Positions 28,087 to 35,850 of a stretch of DNA of 64,000 nt are shown piece by piece. A program made the position numbers and the translations under genes. How positions within the stretch are numbered: position 1 is the first letter of the stretch; each line of letters begins with the position of its first letter. The notes under the pieces were generated by a model that was not told where the DNA came from, ran no database searches, and was given only the letters and a program-made list of their open reading frames with translations. The stretch comes from Streptomyces sp. NBC_00289 (GTDB taxonomy: Bacteria > Actinomycetota > Actinomycetes > Streptomycetales > Streptomycetaceae), in NCBI RefSeq assembly GCF_041435115.1, contig NZ_CP108046.1:62001-126000 (forward strand). The letters are read 5' to 3'.

Positions 28087-29382
28087 GGGCTCGTAGCGAA
28101 ACAAGTTATGAATCAGTCGCGCGGCGCGTACGTTTCCTGCTATGCCGATCGATATGGAGTCCCTGGCCCGGCGCTACGAGGCGATCCGGGATCACCTGAC
28201 CGAGCGGCAGCGACGGTTGTGGCTCGGCAACGAGGCTCGTGAGCTGGGTGGCGGCGGTGCACGGATCGTCTGTGAGGCGACCGGGGTGTCCCAGGACACG
28301 ATCCGACGGGGCCGCGGGGAACTGGACGATCCGCAGCCGCTGGCGGTCGGGCGGTCCCGGGGGCCGGGAGGCGGCCGCAGACGGGCCGAGGTCCTGGACC
28401 CGCAACTGGCCGTGGACCTGGATGCCCTGGTCGAGCCGGAGACTCGTGGTGATCCGATGAACCCGCTGCGCTGGACCACGAAATCGCTGTCGCACCTGGT
28501 TGCCGAGCTGGTCAATCGGGGACACCGGTGCACCGAGAACGTCGTGGCCCGACTGCTGCACGAGGCCGGCTACTCCTTGCAGGGCAACGCCAAAACCGTC
28601 GAGGGCAAGCAGCACCCCGACCGCGACGCCCAGTTCCGCTACCTCAACGATCAGGTCAGGGCGGCCCTCGCTGCCGGACAGCCCGTCGTGTCCGTGGACT
28701 GCAAGAAAAAGGAACTGATCGGGAACTTCAAGAACGTCGGCAAGGAATGGCGACCGCCTGGGGACCCGGTGAAGGTCAACGTCCACGACTTCCCCGGACC
28801 GGCCGGCAAAGCCATCCCCTACGGCGTCTACGACATCGGCGCCAACGCCGGCTGGGTCAGCGTCGGCATGGATCACGACACCGCCGCGTTCGCCGTGAAC
28901 ACCCTGCGGACCTGGTGGAACAACGTCGGCCGGGCCGCATATCCGCAGGCCACGACACTGACGATCACCGCGGACAGCGGCGGATCCAACGGCAGCCGAC
29001 TACGGGCCTGGAAGACCGGGCTGGCTGCCCTCGCCGCCGAGACCGGCCTGTCGATCACCGTGCTGCACCTGCCGCCGGGTACTTCGAAGTGGAATCGCAT
29101 AGAGCACCGGCTGTTCTCCGCAATCACCATGAACTGGCGCGGGACACCACTGACCAGCCACGAGGCCGCCGTTTCCCTGATCGGTGCGACGACGACCGAG
29201 ACCGGCCTGACCGTGTCCGCGGCCCTGGACACCGGTGTCTACCCCACAGGCATCAAGATCAGCGACAAGGCCATGAAGGCCCTCCCGCTGACCCGTCACG
29301 AAACCCACGGCCAGTGGAACTACACCATCAGCCCACCCGCCGACACTCCCGAACCCGCAGACGTTAAATCACACTGAGCCCC
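28087..29382 (+). mobile_element. ISAzo13-family element inserted in istB
   Basis: Short inverted ends GGGCTC at 28087 and GAGCCC(C) ending at 29382. The dinucleotide AA occurs on both sides (28085-28086 and 29383-29384), and removing the element restores istB. About 1.3 kb, one gene. Confidence 0.78.
28142..29377 (+). CDS. ISAzo13-family transposase
   Basis: An intact frame of about 411 residues starting MPIDMESLARRYEAIRDHLT with an RBS-poor ATG. The N-terminus has the conserved RRLWLGNEARELGGGGARIV region and a helix-turn-helix (VCEATGVSQDTIRRG). The core contains VVSVDCKKKELIGNFKNVGK, LTITADSGGSNGSRLRAWKT and LPPGTSKWNRIEHRLFSAIT, which supply Asp, Asp and Glu. The integrity of the frame inside an otherwise decayed IS21 marks it as the younger insertion. 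Confidence 0.85.
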   Translation: MPIDMESLARRYEAIRDHLTERQRRLWLGNEARELGGGGARIVCEATGVSQDTIRRGRGELDDPQPLAVGRSRGPGGGRRRAEVLDPQLAVDLDALVEPETRGDPMNPLRWTTKSLSHLVAELVNRGHRCTENVVARLLHEAGYSLQGNAKTVEGKQHPDRDAQFRYLNDQVRAALAAGQPVVSVDCKKKELIGNFKNVGKEWRPPGDPVKVNVHDFPGPAGKAIPYGVYDIGANAGWVSVGMDHDTAAFAVNTLRTWWNNVGRAAYPQATTLTITADSGGSNGSRLRAWKTGLAALAAETGLSITVLHLPPGTSKWNRIEHRLFSAITMNWRGTPLTSHEAAVSLIGATTTETGLTVSAALDTGVYPTGIKISDKAMKALPLTRHETHGQWNYTISPPADTPEPADVKSH

Positions 29383-29946
29383 AACCGGGCACCCAGCGAC
29401 TGGTATCCGCTCTTCCCCAACCCCGTGGTCGCCGAGTCGCTCCTGGACCGGCTGATCAACACCAGCCACCAGGTCATCATGAACGGCCCCAGCTACCGGC
29501 CCAACAAGCGCCCCCGAGCGGGCACCGACAAGACAAACAAGCCCTCGATCAAGTAGACATGGACAGGGCCAGGACCTGGGGAATTACGTGACGCCGGGCC
29601 CGGGGAATTACGTGATCGTTCACAGCAGCTCATGACCGAGCTCCTCAACGGCCCGGGCGACCCGGCACGCGAGATCCTCCAGCAGCGCTATCTCATGTGA
29701 CTGACGGTAGCGGAAAGTAGTCAACACTACCGAGTATGGGTGTATCCCACCGGCCTTCACCACCAAAACGAATGCCAGTCACAGGGGCAAGTGACGCTTC
29801 GCCGGGATTCGAGAGGATGTGCGGGCCGTCCGCCGGGTGCCGGCGACCCGCTGGACGCCGGAGACGACGGAGTCATAAAGATGCAGGTCCAGGCCACTCT
29901 CCCCAGTGGGTACTCTGAGGAGGGCGGTACGCGGCATACTCGACGC

Positions 29947-30186
29947 ATGGCTGGCATCGAGATTGACGACACCACCCGGGATGCGCTGCAGTCCCTAGCC
30001 GACGCGGCTGGACTGCCGCTCGACGGCTATCTGGCCCAGGTAGCCGACGAGAAGCGGCGCGAGCGTGCGCTGGCCGATGGCGCCGAGATCTTCCGCCGGG
30101 TGACCGGCGACCCGGACACGGTCGCGGCCTTCGACGCCGAGTACGGCGGCCCGGCGCAAGCCGAGCACGCCCCTCGGGCAGCCTGA
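29947..30186 (+). CDS. antitoxin-like protein (MazE/AbrB-type partner of a Doc-like toxin)
   Basis: About 79 residues from ATG 29947, beginning MAGIEIDDTTRDALQSLADA and GLPLDGYLAQVADEKRRERA, an amphipathic N-terminal DNA-binding/dimerisation segment like those of streptomycete Doc antitoxins. The C-terminus is acidic and probably flexible. It ends 3 bp before the next gene, so the two are cotranscribed. The antitoxin role rests on gene order and size. Confidence 0.55.
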   Translation: MAGIEIDDTTRDALQSLADAAGLPLDGYLAQVADEKRRERALADGAEIFRRVTGDPDTVAAFDAEYGGPAQAEHAPRAA

Positions 30187-30189
30187 CCA

Positions 30190-30576
30190 GTGCCTGCCGA
30201 GTACTACGTCGATTACCGGTGGTTCCTGGAACGGCAAGCGGAGCTGCTGGACGACCTCTCGGTCAACGACTACTCCGTGTTCGTAGGCCTTGCGGCCCGA
30301 CACAAGGTCGACCCACCCCGCCATGACCAGCACCAGCCCGACGCATTCTGGCGGGCAGCGGTGATGCTGGAGGAGTGCATCCTGCTGCGCCCGCTGCCCA
30401 CCCGCAACGAGCTGTACGGCTTCGGTGTGGCCGTCGCCTACCTGGGCCTGCACGGGGAGCGAGTGAACACGAAGTTCGAGGAGTGGCGCAAACTGATCGC
30501 GGACATCCGTGCCCTGCAGCTCGACTCGTACGACATCGCCGAGCGGCTCCGATCCCTGCGCCAACCCTCCAGCTGA
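30190..30576 (+). CDS. Fic/Doc-like toxin homologue
   Basis: About 128 residues from GTG 30190. LERQAELLDDLSVNDYSVFV, RAAVMLEECILLRPLPTRNE and LYGFGVAVAYLGLHGERVN follow the pattern of streptomycete death-on-curing proteins. The Fic signature HPFxxGNKR is replaced by a degenerate PLPTRNELYGFG region, so AMP/phosphotransfer activity is doubtful. With the upstream gene it forms a type II toxin-antitoxin-like pair, possibly relaxed or inactive. Confidence 0.55.
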   Translation: MPAEYYVDYRWFLERQAELLDDLSVNDYSVFVGLAARHKVDPPRHDQHQPDAFWRAAVMLEECILLRPLPTRNELYGFGVAVAYLGLHGERVNTKFEEWRKLIADIRALQLDSYDIAERLRSLRQPSS

Positions 30577-30682
30577 CTCCGGCTGCCCTACCATCCCTGG
30601 CATGCCGCGGTGAAGAAGGCACGCGCCGGGGAAGAGGCAGCCGCGGCTGACAAGAGAGACCCACTCGAGAAGGAGCCTGTCG

Positions 30683-31243
30683 CTAACGCAGCGGGTCCCG
30701 CATCATCGTCGCGAAGACCGGCGAGTCGTCGAACGGCTGCTGAGTACCGATCTGCTTGTAGCCCCAGGACTCGTACACAACCTTGAGGCGCCCCTCGGAA
30801 AGCGCTGGATTGACCAGCAGTGTGACGCGCTTCTCTTGGCGTTGCGACAGCAGCTCCTCGTGCAGGGCATGCGCAGCCCCCTTGCCCTTGGCTCCCCGCC
30901 ACTGTCGGCGTACGAGTATCTCGTTGAGGGCCAGGGTCCTCGTGCCGTCTTCCGTCACGTACTTGGCGGCGAGGGGCTCGCGTTCGGCAGACCACCATCC
31001 GGTGTCCTCGCCGAGCGGCACGGCGAAGACGTATCCGACTGGTTCCTCGCCCTGATATCCGACGACGGCCTCCCAGCCGGGGCGGGACGAGTACGCCGTC
31101 AGCCGCTCGTTGAACCGCTCACGCTGGTAGAAGGGCCGATCCATCAGCCCGAACTCTCCACGCACTTCGACGTGGATCCCGACAATGAGTTCCCGGACCT
31201 TCTCTACGTCACGGGTCCGACGGTAAGCGATCCTGTCGTTCAT
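30683..31243 (-). CDS. GNAT-family N-acetyltransferase
   Basis: About 186 residues from ATG 31243, which overlaps the preceding regulator stop (ATGA). GYVFAVPL and the acetyl-CoA-binding region ALNEILVRRQWRGAKGKGAA then HALHEELL (motif A, R..xGxG/A) are seen at about residues 100-130, followed by YESWGYKQIG. Cytoplasmic acetyltransferase; substrate unknown. Coupling to an XRE/TPR regulator suggests joint control. Confidence 0.8.
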   Translation of the reverse strand: MNDRIAYRRTRDVEKVRELIVGIHVEVRGEFGLMDRPFYQRERFNERLTAYSSRPGWEAVVGYQGEEPVGYVFAVPLGEDTGWWSAEREPLAAKYVTEDGTRTLALNEILVRRQWRGAKGKGAAHALHEELLSQRQEKRVTLLVNPALSEGRLKVVYESWGYKQIGTQQPFDDSPVFATMMRDPLR

Positions 31244-32499
31244 GCGGCTGCCTTCCGGTGCTCGAGCCACGCAGTGGTCTCTGGACTGCGCGGCGCCACG
31301 GACGTGAGTTGGGTGGTGAATTTGTGCAAGAGCATGGAGATGCGACCGTGCCCAACCATCCCAGCCGGAACGGTTCGAGCCGCCGTGACGGCTGGCTCGA
31401 TGTCGCCCTGACCGAGCTGGGCGAGGGCCAGGTTGGCATGCGTCAGGGCGCGGTTCCGTTCGAGGTCAGGTTGCAGCGCAGCAAGGCAACGGTGTGCGTG
31501 ACGTTCGGCGTCCTCCCACTTCATGAGCCGCAGGTGAGCGAAGGTGGCCAGGCTGTCGAGTTCCGCCTGATCGTAGAAGCCCATCCACGGCGGGCGGTGC
31601 TTCGTCTGGTCGGCCCGGTTGTAGCTGGCCTGCGCGAGACTGATCGACCGGAGCGCACTGCGCTCGTCTCCCGCGTCGGCGTGGAAGGTCGCGAGTCGCG
31701 CCAGCGCCAGAGAAGCGTACAGCGGGTCACTGCGAGTGATAGACGTCGCACGGGCCGCTTCAGCGGCAGCAATGGCATCGGCGGGACGGCCAAGGTGCCG
31801 GTACATGATCCCGGCATGGCCCCATACCCGGAAGAGGACGTGACGGTTGTTGGCCAGGCCAGCAAGAGTGACGGCCTGGTTGAGGTAGGGCTCTGCCTCG
31901 TCGAGGCGCCGGCCGTCGATAGCGGCCCACATGGCGCTCGCCGTGAATGCGGCCGCGACACCGTACAGCTCGGACCGAATGCGGTTGGATGCGGCATGAG
32001 AGTTCTGCAGGCGCACAGTCTCCTCGGCGAGCCCGGCGGCGTGCCGTTGGAGCTCCGCCGTGCCCCCGTACTTGTTATCCATACTGACGACGGCCGCCAA
32101 CTTGGCATTCATCCGGTCCACGTCGGCCGATCCAAGCCGGCGTTGCGTGGCGGAGGGCGCGGTCAGTGAAGCGCCTGCGGCGGTGGCCGCGGCCAGGAAA
32201 GCGCGTCGATACACGGGGTCGTCCTCGGGTGCTGGGGAATCTGAGTTCTGCTTTCCCCGGGGAACGAAGCCTAACTCTGCGGCTGTTCGGCCCGTCACTT
32301 TGTGGAGCGCTGCCTTCATCAGTGCATTGGGCGACCGGTGCTCCCCGCTAAGCAGCTTGTAGATGTGCCGGTCGTGCACTGTTCCGTAGCGACCTGTCAG
32401 ATCACTGATTGCCGTGTTGACCAGGGACGTTAGCTCCCCCACTGGCACTCCGTGCTCGTGCAGCCACGATGCGAACGTGTCGTTCCGTGCTTCCGGCAT
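31240..32499 (-). CDS. XRE-type regulator with TPR-like C-terminal domain
   Basis: About 419 residues from ATG 32499. The N-terminal third is a helix-turn-helix domain (DRHIYKLLSGEHRSPNALMK). The joint contains RRAFLAAATAAGASLTAPS, a feature often seen between the two domains in this Streptomyces group. The rest consists of TPR-like helical repeats (RLDEAEPYLNQAVTLAGLAN; AIAAAEAARATSITRSDPLY). It is divergent from the ATP-binding gene at 32692 and coupled to the GNAT gene, so it probably controls one or both. Its N-terminal domain differs from that of the split regulator at 1-2216. Confidence 0.78.
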   Translation of the reverse strand: MPEARNDTFASWLHEHGVPVGELTSLVNTAISDLTGRYGTVHDRHIYKLLSGEHRSPNALMKAALHKVTGRTAAELGFVPRGKQNSDSPAPEDDPVYRRAFLAAATAAGASLTAPSATQRRLGSADVDRMNAKLAAVVSMDNKYGGTAELQRHAAGLAEETVRLQNSHAASNRIRSELYGVAAAFTASAMWAAIDGRRLDEAEPYLNQAVTLAGLANNRHVLFRVWGHAGIMYRHLGRPADAIAAAEAARATSITRSDPLYASLALARLATFHADAGDERSALRSISLAQASYNRADQTKHRPPWMGFYDQAELDSLATFAHLRLMKWEDAERHAHRCLAALQPDLERNRALTHANLALAQLGQGDIEPAVTAARTVPAGMVGHGRISMLLHKFTTQLTSVAPRSPETTAWLEHRKAAA

Positions 32500-32691
32500 G
32501 TCAAAACGTTAGGTCTCCTCGCCACAGCGAAGATTAAAGAGAGCGTCAAAACGGCAGAGGGGTTGCAGACAAGTCCCGGCCTATACGGCATCCACACGAC
32601 CCCTTGCACAGCGGTTGTCTGACTACACGTAAGCAAGCAGGCGTGGCGGGGCAAGTCGCCTCTGCACCCTCTCCTGCCCCCAGAGGACGTG

Positions 32692-33171
32692 ATGATGACG
32701 ACATCCGTACGGACGCCTCGCGCGGCACCCCACTGCAGCGGCGAAGTGATGCAAGCGCGCTTCAAGGTCGCTCCTTGCCCCAATGACGCCCCGCCCCGTG
32801 CCGAGGACGCATACCGGGTGGGAATCATGCGCCGGATCGCCGCCGCACGACTCAGGTACTGCGGACTGGCCTCAATGACGGACGACGTCATGATCATCGT
32901 CTCCGAGCTCCTGACCAATGCCGTCCTGCACAGCGGCAGCCAGGACATCAGCCTTGTCATCACGGTCCAGGGCGGCTTCCTGCGCGTCACCGTCACGGAC
33001 GGAATGCCGGGCACCGCCACCCGCCGGCAAGGGGGCACTCACAGCGAATCAGGGCGCGGCCTCCACCTCGTCCAGGCCATCGCGGAGGTAAACAACGGGA
33101 CGTGGGGCACCGACAACGCCGGCGCCACCACCTGGTGCACTCTGGCCGTTTCGGCACAGGAACGACCATGA
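32692..33171 (+). CDS. ATP-binding protein, RsbW/anti-sigma-like (second copy)
   Basis: About 159 residues from ATG 32692 or 32695, behind GAGG. It has the same N box (ELLTNAVLHSG), VTDGMPG and GRGLHLVQAIAEVNNG as the copy at 6580. Its stop overlaps the ATG of the next gene (ATGA). It lies divergent from an intact XRE/TPR regulator 190 bp away, the usual neighbour of such kinases in Streptomyces. Probably a regulatory switch protein; target unknown. Confidence 0.8.
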   Translation: MMTTSVRTPRAAPHCSGEVMQARFKVAPCPNDAPPRAEDAYRVGIMRRIAAARLRYCGLASMTDDVMIIVSELLTNAVLHSGSQDISLVITVQGGFLRVTVTDGMPGTATRRQGGTHSESGRGLHLVQAIAEVNNGTWGTDNAGATTWCTLAVSAQERP

Positions 33172-33587
33172 CACCGACCGCCACCATGCCCACCCGATCC
33201 GCGCAGGCCTGGGCATCACGCCTGGATGCCACAGCGCTGAGCGCGCTGCTGGGGAAGATGCGACAGTGGGGGACTTTCGACGGTGACGCGCCCCTCGAGG
33301 ACATCTGTGACGCCCTCGACGATGTGCCACCTCGCAAGGACAACCTCGCCGTCCTTGCCCAACGGCTCCACGAGCACCTGATACAGCTGGCCGACATCGC
33401 CGCCGCATCCCCAGCCAGCCACAAAGGCTCGAGCGATAACCCGCTGGCTGGCCAGCACGCAATTCCGCGCACAGGAACTGCCGGAAGACGTCAGGCAGGC
33501 CGTCGAGCGCCTGCGCCGCATGGCCTGGACCGTCAACGAGCTCCTCGATCAACTGGCCGCGGCAAGCGACTCAACGAAGCGACATGA
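33168..33587 (+). CDS. unrecognised protein of the duplicated locus, possibly frameshifted
   Basis: Starts at ATG 33168 overlapping the previous stop. About 139 residues: MPTRSAQAWASRLDATALSA and PRKDNLAVLAQRLHEHLIQL are helical and hydrophilic. After about 33410 the frame becomes low-complexity Arg/Ala-rich, while an adjacent frame reads EDVRQAVERLRRMAWTVNEL then LDQL, much more protein-like. A one-base indel near 33410 would explain this. The first copy of the locus has lost this gene; only about 150 bp separate its neighbours there. Confidence 0.5.
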   Translation: MTPTATMPTRSAQAWASRLDATALSALLGKMRQWGTFDGDAPLEDICDALDDVPPRKDNLAVLAQRLHEHLIQLADIAAASPASHKGSSDNPLAGQHAIPRTGTAGRRQAGRRAPAPHGLDRQRAPRSTGRGKRLNEAT

Positions 33588-33643
33588 CCGCTCCCCCACT
33601 CATCTCCTACAGCCTGTCGCAGACGAGAAAGACGAACCGATCC

Positions 33644-34315
33644 ATGCACTCCGTGAGCGAGCCGGGCCTCATTCCCTTCATCACCCACCGGGAAGGTGAA
33701 CAGGCCGCACCGGACAACCTGCTCATCCTCCAGCACGGACCCGGCAACTACCGGCTCCACTACCGTGACGAGGACGTAAGGGACCGGGACCTGCGCGGGG
33801 TGCTGTGGGCGCGCTGCGCCTTCAATGCGGTCGACGAGCGTGGGATGCCAACGGGCGCGCCGTTATGGAAACTCATGCATCCCTACCGGCAGATGATGAC
33901 GATGCAGGCGCTGCGCTGCCAGGTGTGTACCCGACATGCACGCACTCCACTCGGTTTCATCTTCCTCGCCGGGCCGGGCGACCACGACCCCACCCAGCCG
34001 CAGATCCTCACCAACCAGCCCCCCGTCTGCCCACGACATGCCCGTACGGCTGCCGCGCTGTGCCCGCACCTGGAGGCGAAGCCGATGGTTTTCCTGGCCA
34101 CCAGCGCCCCGTTGTACGGGGTGACCGGCACCCTCTACGGCCTGAACGGTGACGGCGTCCACGTGGTGGCCAAGCCCGACCAGCCCCTGCCCTACGGCCA
34201 CCCCAATCTGACGACCTTCCTCGCCTCCCAGCTCATCCGCCGGCTCAGCAGCTTCCGCGTCCTCGACCTCAACACGCTGCAACGAGAGCTGGCAGAGGCA
34301 CAAACCCCTGCCTGA
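33644..34315 (+). CDS. conserved Streptomyces protein with paired cysteines (second copy)
   Basis: About 223 residues from ATG 33644, aligned with the GTG used in the copy at 7211. It has the same MRCQVC-type (LRCQVCTRHARTPLG) and PPVCPRHARTAAALCPHL cysteine groups and ends slightly longer (AEAQTPA). Differences between the copies are scattered and mostly conservative. Function unknown; possible metal binding. Confidence 0.7.
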   Translation: MHSVSEPGLIPFITHREGEQAAPDNLLILQHGPGNYRLHYRDEDVRDRDLRGVLWARCAFNAVDERGMPTGAPLWKLMHPYRQMMTMQALRCQVCTRHARTPLGFIFLAGPGDHDPTQPQILTNQPPVCPRHARTAAALCPHLEAKPMVFLATSAPLYGVTGTLYGLNGDGVHVVAKPDQPLPYGHPNLTTFLASQLIRRLSSFRVLDLNTLQRELAEAQTPA

Positions 34316-34425
34316 CAATCCCAAGGCCATCGGGCAGGCCTGAGCGTCCGGCGCGGGAAACCCCCCGCCTACCCCGCCCCGCGCCGGACTCGCACCACGT
34401 GACATGCGATCGATGGGAGAGGACC

Positions 34426-34626
34426 GTGACGACAGCACGAGACCGTGAGGCGTTGCCTCGTGCACCCTGCCAAGGCCGTAGCCCCACGCCCTGGTGGGTG
34501 AGCCACTACCGAGGACGTCTGCTTTGGAAGCTCCTCTCGGACCACTCGGGCGGACATACCGGGAAGACCGTGCAGGCCGTCCTGTCGGCGTCCTCGAGCG
34601 ACCCAGTTGGCCCCGACGGACCTTGA
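34426..34626 (+). CDS. small conserved protein of the duplicated locus (second copy)
   Basis: A 66-codon frame from GTG 34426 behind GGGAGAGGACC, beginning VTTARDREALPRAPCQGRSP and containing PWWVSHYRGR. It retains start, ribosome site and frame with its copy at 7995-8201 while diverging in the C-terminal half. No family is recognised. Confidence 0.5.
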   Translation: MTTARDREALPRAPCQGRSPTPWWVSHYRGRLLWKLLSDHSGGHTGKTVQAVLSASSSDPVGPDGP

Positions 34627-34667
34627 CTGAACCGGCCCCACCACCCCCAACCTCGCCGAGGCTCCCC

Positions 34668-35750
34668 ATGCCCGATTCATCAGTGACCAGTGGTGCGCCC
34701 ACCCGCCGCGGAGTCCGTACGGCGCCCCCCAATGGCATGCATCTCATCCTCAGCCCGGTCGGTGCCGATTCCGATTTGCGGGCAGCACTGGAGGACTTGA
34801 AGCTGGGCCGCTACGCGGCCGCCCGCGACCTGCTGCACCGGACAGGCTCCAACTGGTCGCTCCTCGCCAGCCGCAGCCAGCTCCTGGCGGCAGACGCGGG
34901 CCTGCGCGGCATCCTCAAGATGTGGCGGGATGAGGAACCGGCCAACCAGTACGCGTCCATGCTGTGGGCTCGCGCGCTCACCCAGGGAGCGACCGACCTC
35001 GCCCGCAGGGGCCAAAGCCTCAGCGTGATGGGCCGCGCCGCCTCGATGGCGCAGCAGGAATGGAAGAGGGCGGCTGACCTGTGGCCGCAGTCTCCGGAAC
35101 CGTGGTGCGGCCGCCTCCAGCTGAGCCGACTGCCGTTCGATCCGATCCTTTTAGACCCCTTACGGCGCAGCCGTCCCCTGCCCTGGGACCGGCTGAACGA
35201 CCCCACGATGCATTTCCCCGGGCCCTGGCCCCTTCTGGCTGAGGCCAATGTGCGTCACCCCGGCAGCCGGGACGGCCACCACCGCATGCGCGAGCATTTC
35301 CTGTACCGCGCCGGCGCCGGTGTCTCTCTCCAGTACGCGCAGTGGCTCGTCTCCGGCCGCCTGGAGAATCCCGAGCTGCTGATGCTGCCGCTGTACGCGC
35401 TGATGGACCTCTACCGGGCTCAGCACGGCAAAGGCCAGAGCGGTGCACTCCAGTTCTGGCAGACAGCCCAGGTAGCCCACTACGCCACCAGGGCCTACGA
35501 GGAGTGGTTCGCCCATGTCCCGCCGACCGAGTACTGCTGGGTGTCGCACTGGGACCTGAACCACCTGGCGCACGCCCTGGTGGCCTGCGGACAAACCGCG
35601 CGGGCGGCGAAGGTGTTTCGCGCTCTGGGCCCCTACGCGACGCCGCAGCCGTGGAAGGACGTCAACGACAGCCTCGGCCGCTCCAAAGAGTGGGCGGACG
35701 AGTTCCTGCGCATCCGAACCGCTGTCCTCGATAGGGCCGTGTCCGCATGA
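34668..35750 (+). CDS. unrecognised protein, TPR-like helical architecture
   Basis: About 360 residues from ATG 34668. HLILSPVGADSDLRAALEDL then KLGRYAAARDLLHRTG and later ALVACGQTARAAKVFRALGP look like tetratricopeptide helices. The middle contains QQEWKRAADLWPQSPEPWCG. No enzymatic motif or membrane segment is seen. It precedes the permease and the glutamine synthetase-like gene in the same direction, so a role in the same process is possible. In the first copy of the locus only its first 50 bases remain. Confidence 0.55.
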   Translation: MPDSSVTSGAPTRRGVRTAPPNGMHLILSPVGADSDLRAALEDLKLGRYAAARDLLHRTGSNWSLLASRSQLLAADAGLRGILKMWRDEEPANQYASMLWARALTQGATDLARRGQSLSVMGRAASMAQQEWKRAADLWPQSPEPWCGRLQLSRLPFDPILLDPLRRSRPLPWDRLNDPTMHFPGPWPLLAEANVRHPGSRDGHHRMREHFLYRAGAGVSLQYAQWLVSGRLENPELLMLPLYALMDLYRAQHGKGQSGALQFWQTAQVAHYATRAYEEWFAHVPPTEYCWVSHWDLNHLAHALVACGQTARAAKVFRALGPYATPQPWKDVNDSLGRSKEWADEFLRIRTAVLDRAVSA

Positions 35751-35850
35751 CCATCCGCGCACCGCCTCACCGCTCCCGCATCTGACCTTCACTCCACACC
35801 ACCCCCACCCCGCCCCTTCTCGTCCCTTCCTGTCTGGAACGAGGTTTCTG

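Larger units (their letters stand above)
27485..29556 (+). pseudogene. istB: IS21 istB ATPase helper, split by an ISAzo13-type element
   Basis: The 5' part (27485-28086) has the Walker A motif FGPVGVGKTHVAQALGHLAI (about residue 105) and Walker B RPDVLILDDFAM, the AAA+ helper for IstA. It is cut at LILTS. The 3' part (29383-29556) resumes NRAPSDWYPLFPNPVVAESL and ends PSIK-stop. Joined at the duplicated AA, ACCAGTAACCGG is in frame, so only the insertion inactivates it. Confidence 0.85.
25697..29624 (+). mobile_element. IS21-family element, split by an ISAzo13-type element
   Basis: The ends are inverted repeats TGTGA(G/A)CGATCACG at 25697 and 29624. Inside each end are further copies of CACGTAATTCCCC (two or three per end), the multiple transposase-binding sites typical of IS21. 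istA and istB follow in order. The flanks are parts of different genes and show no target duplication, suggesting an adjacent deletion. Confidence 0.83.
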
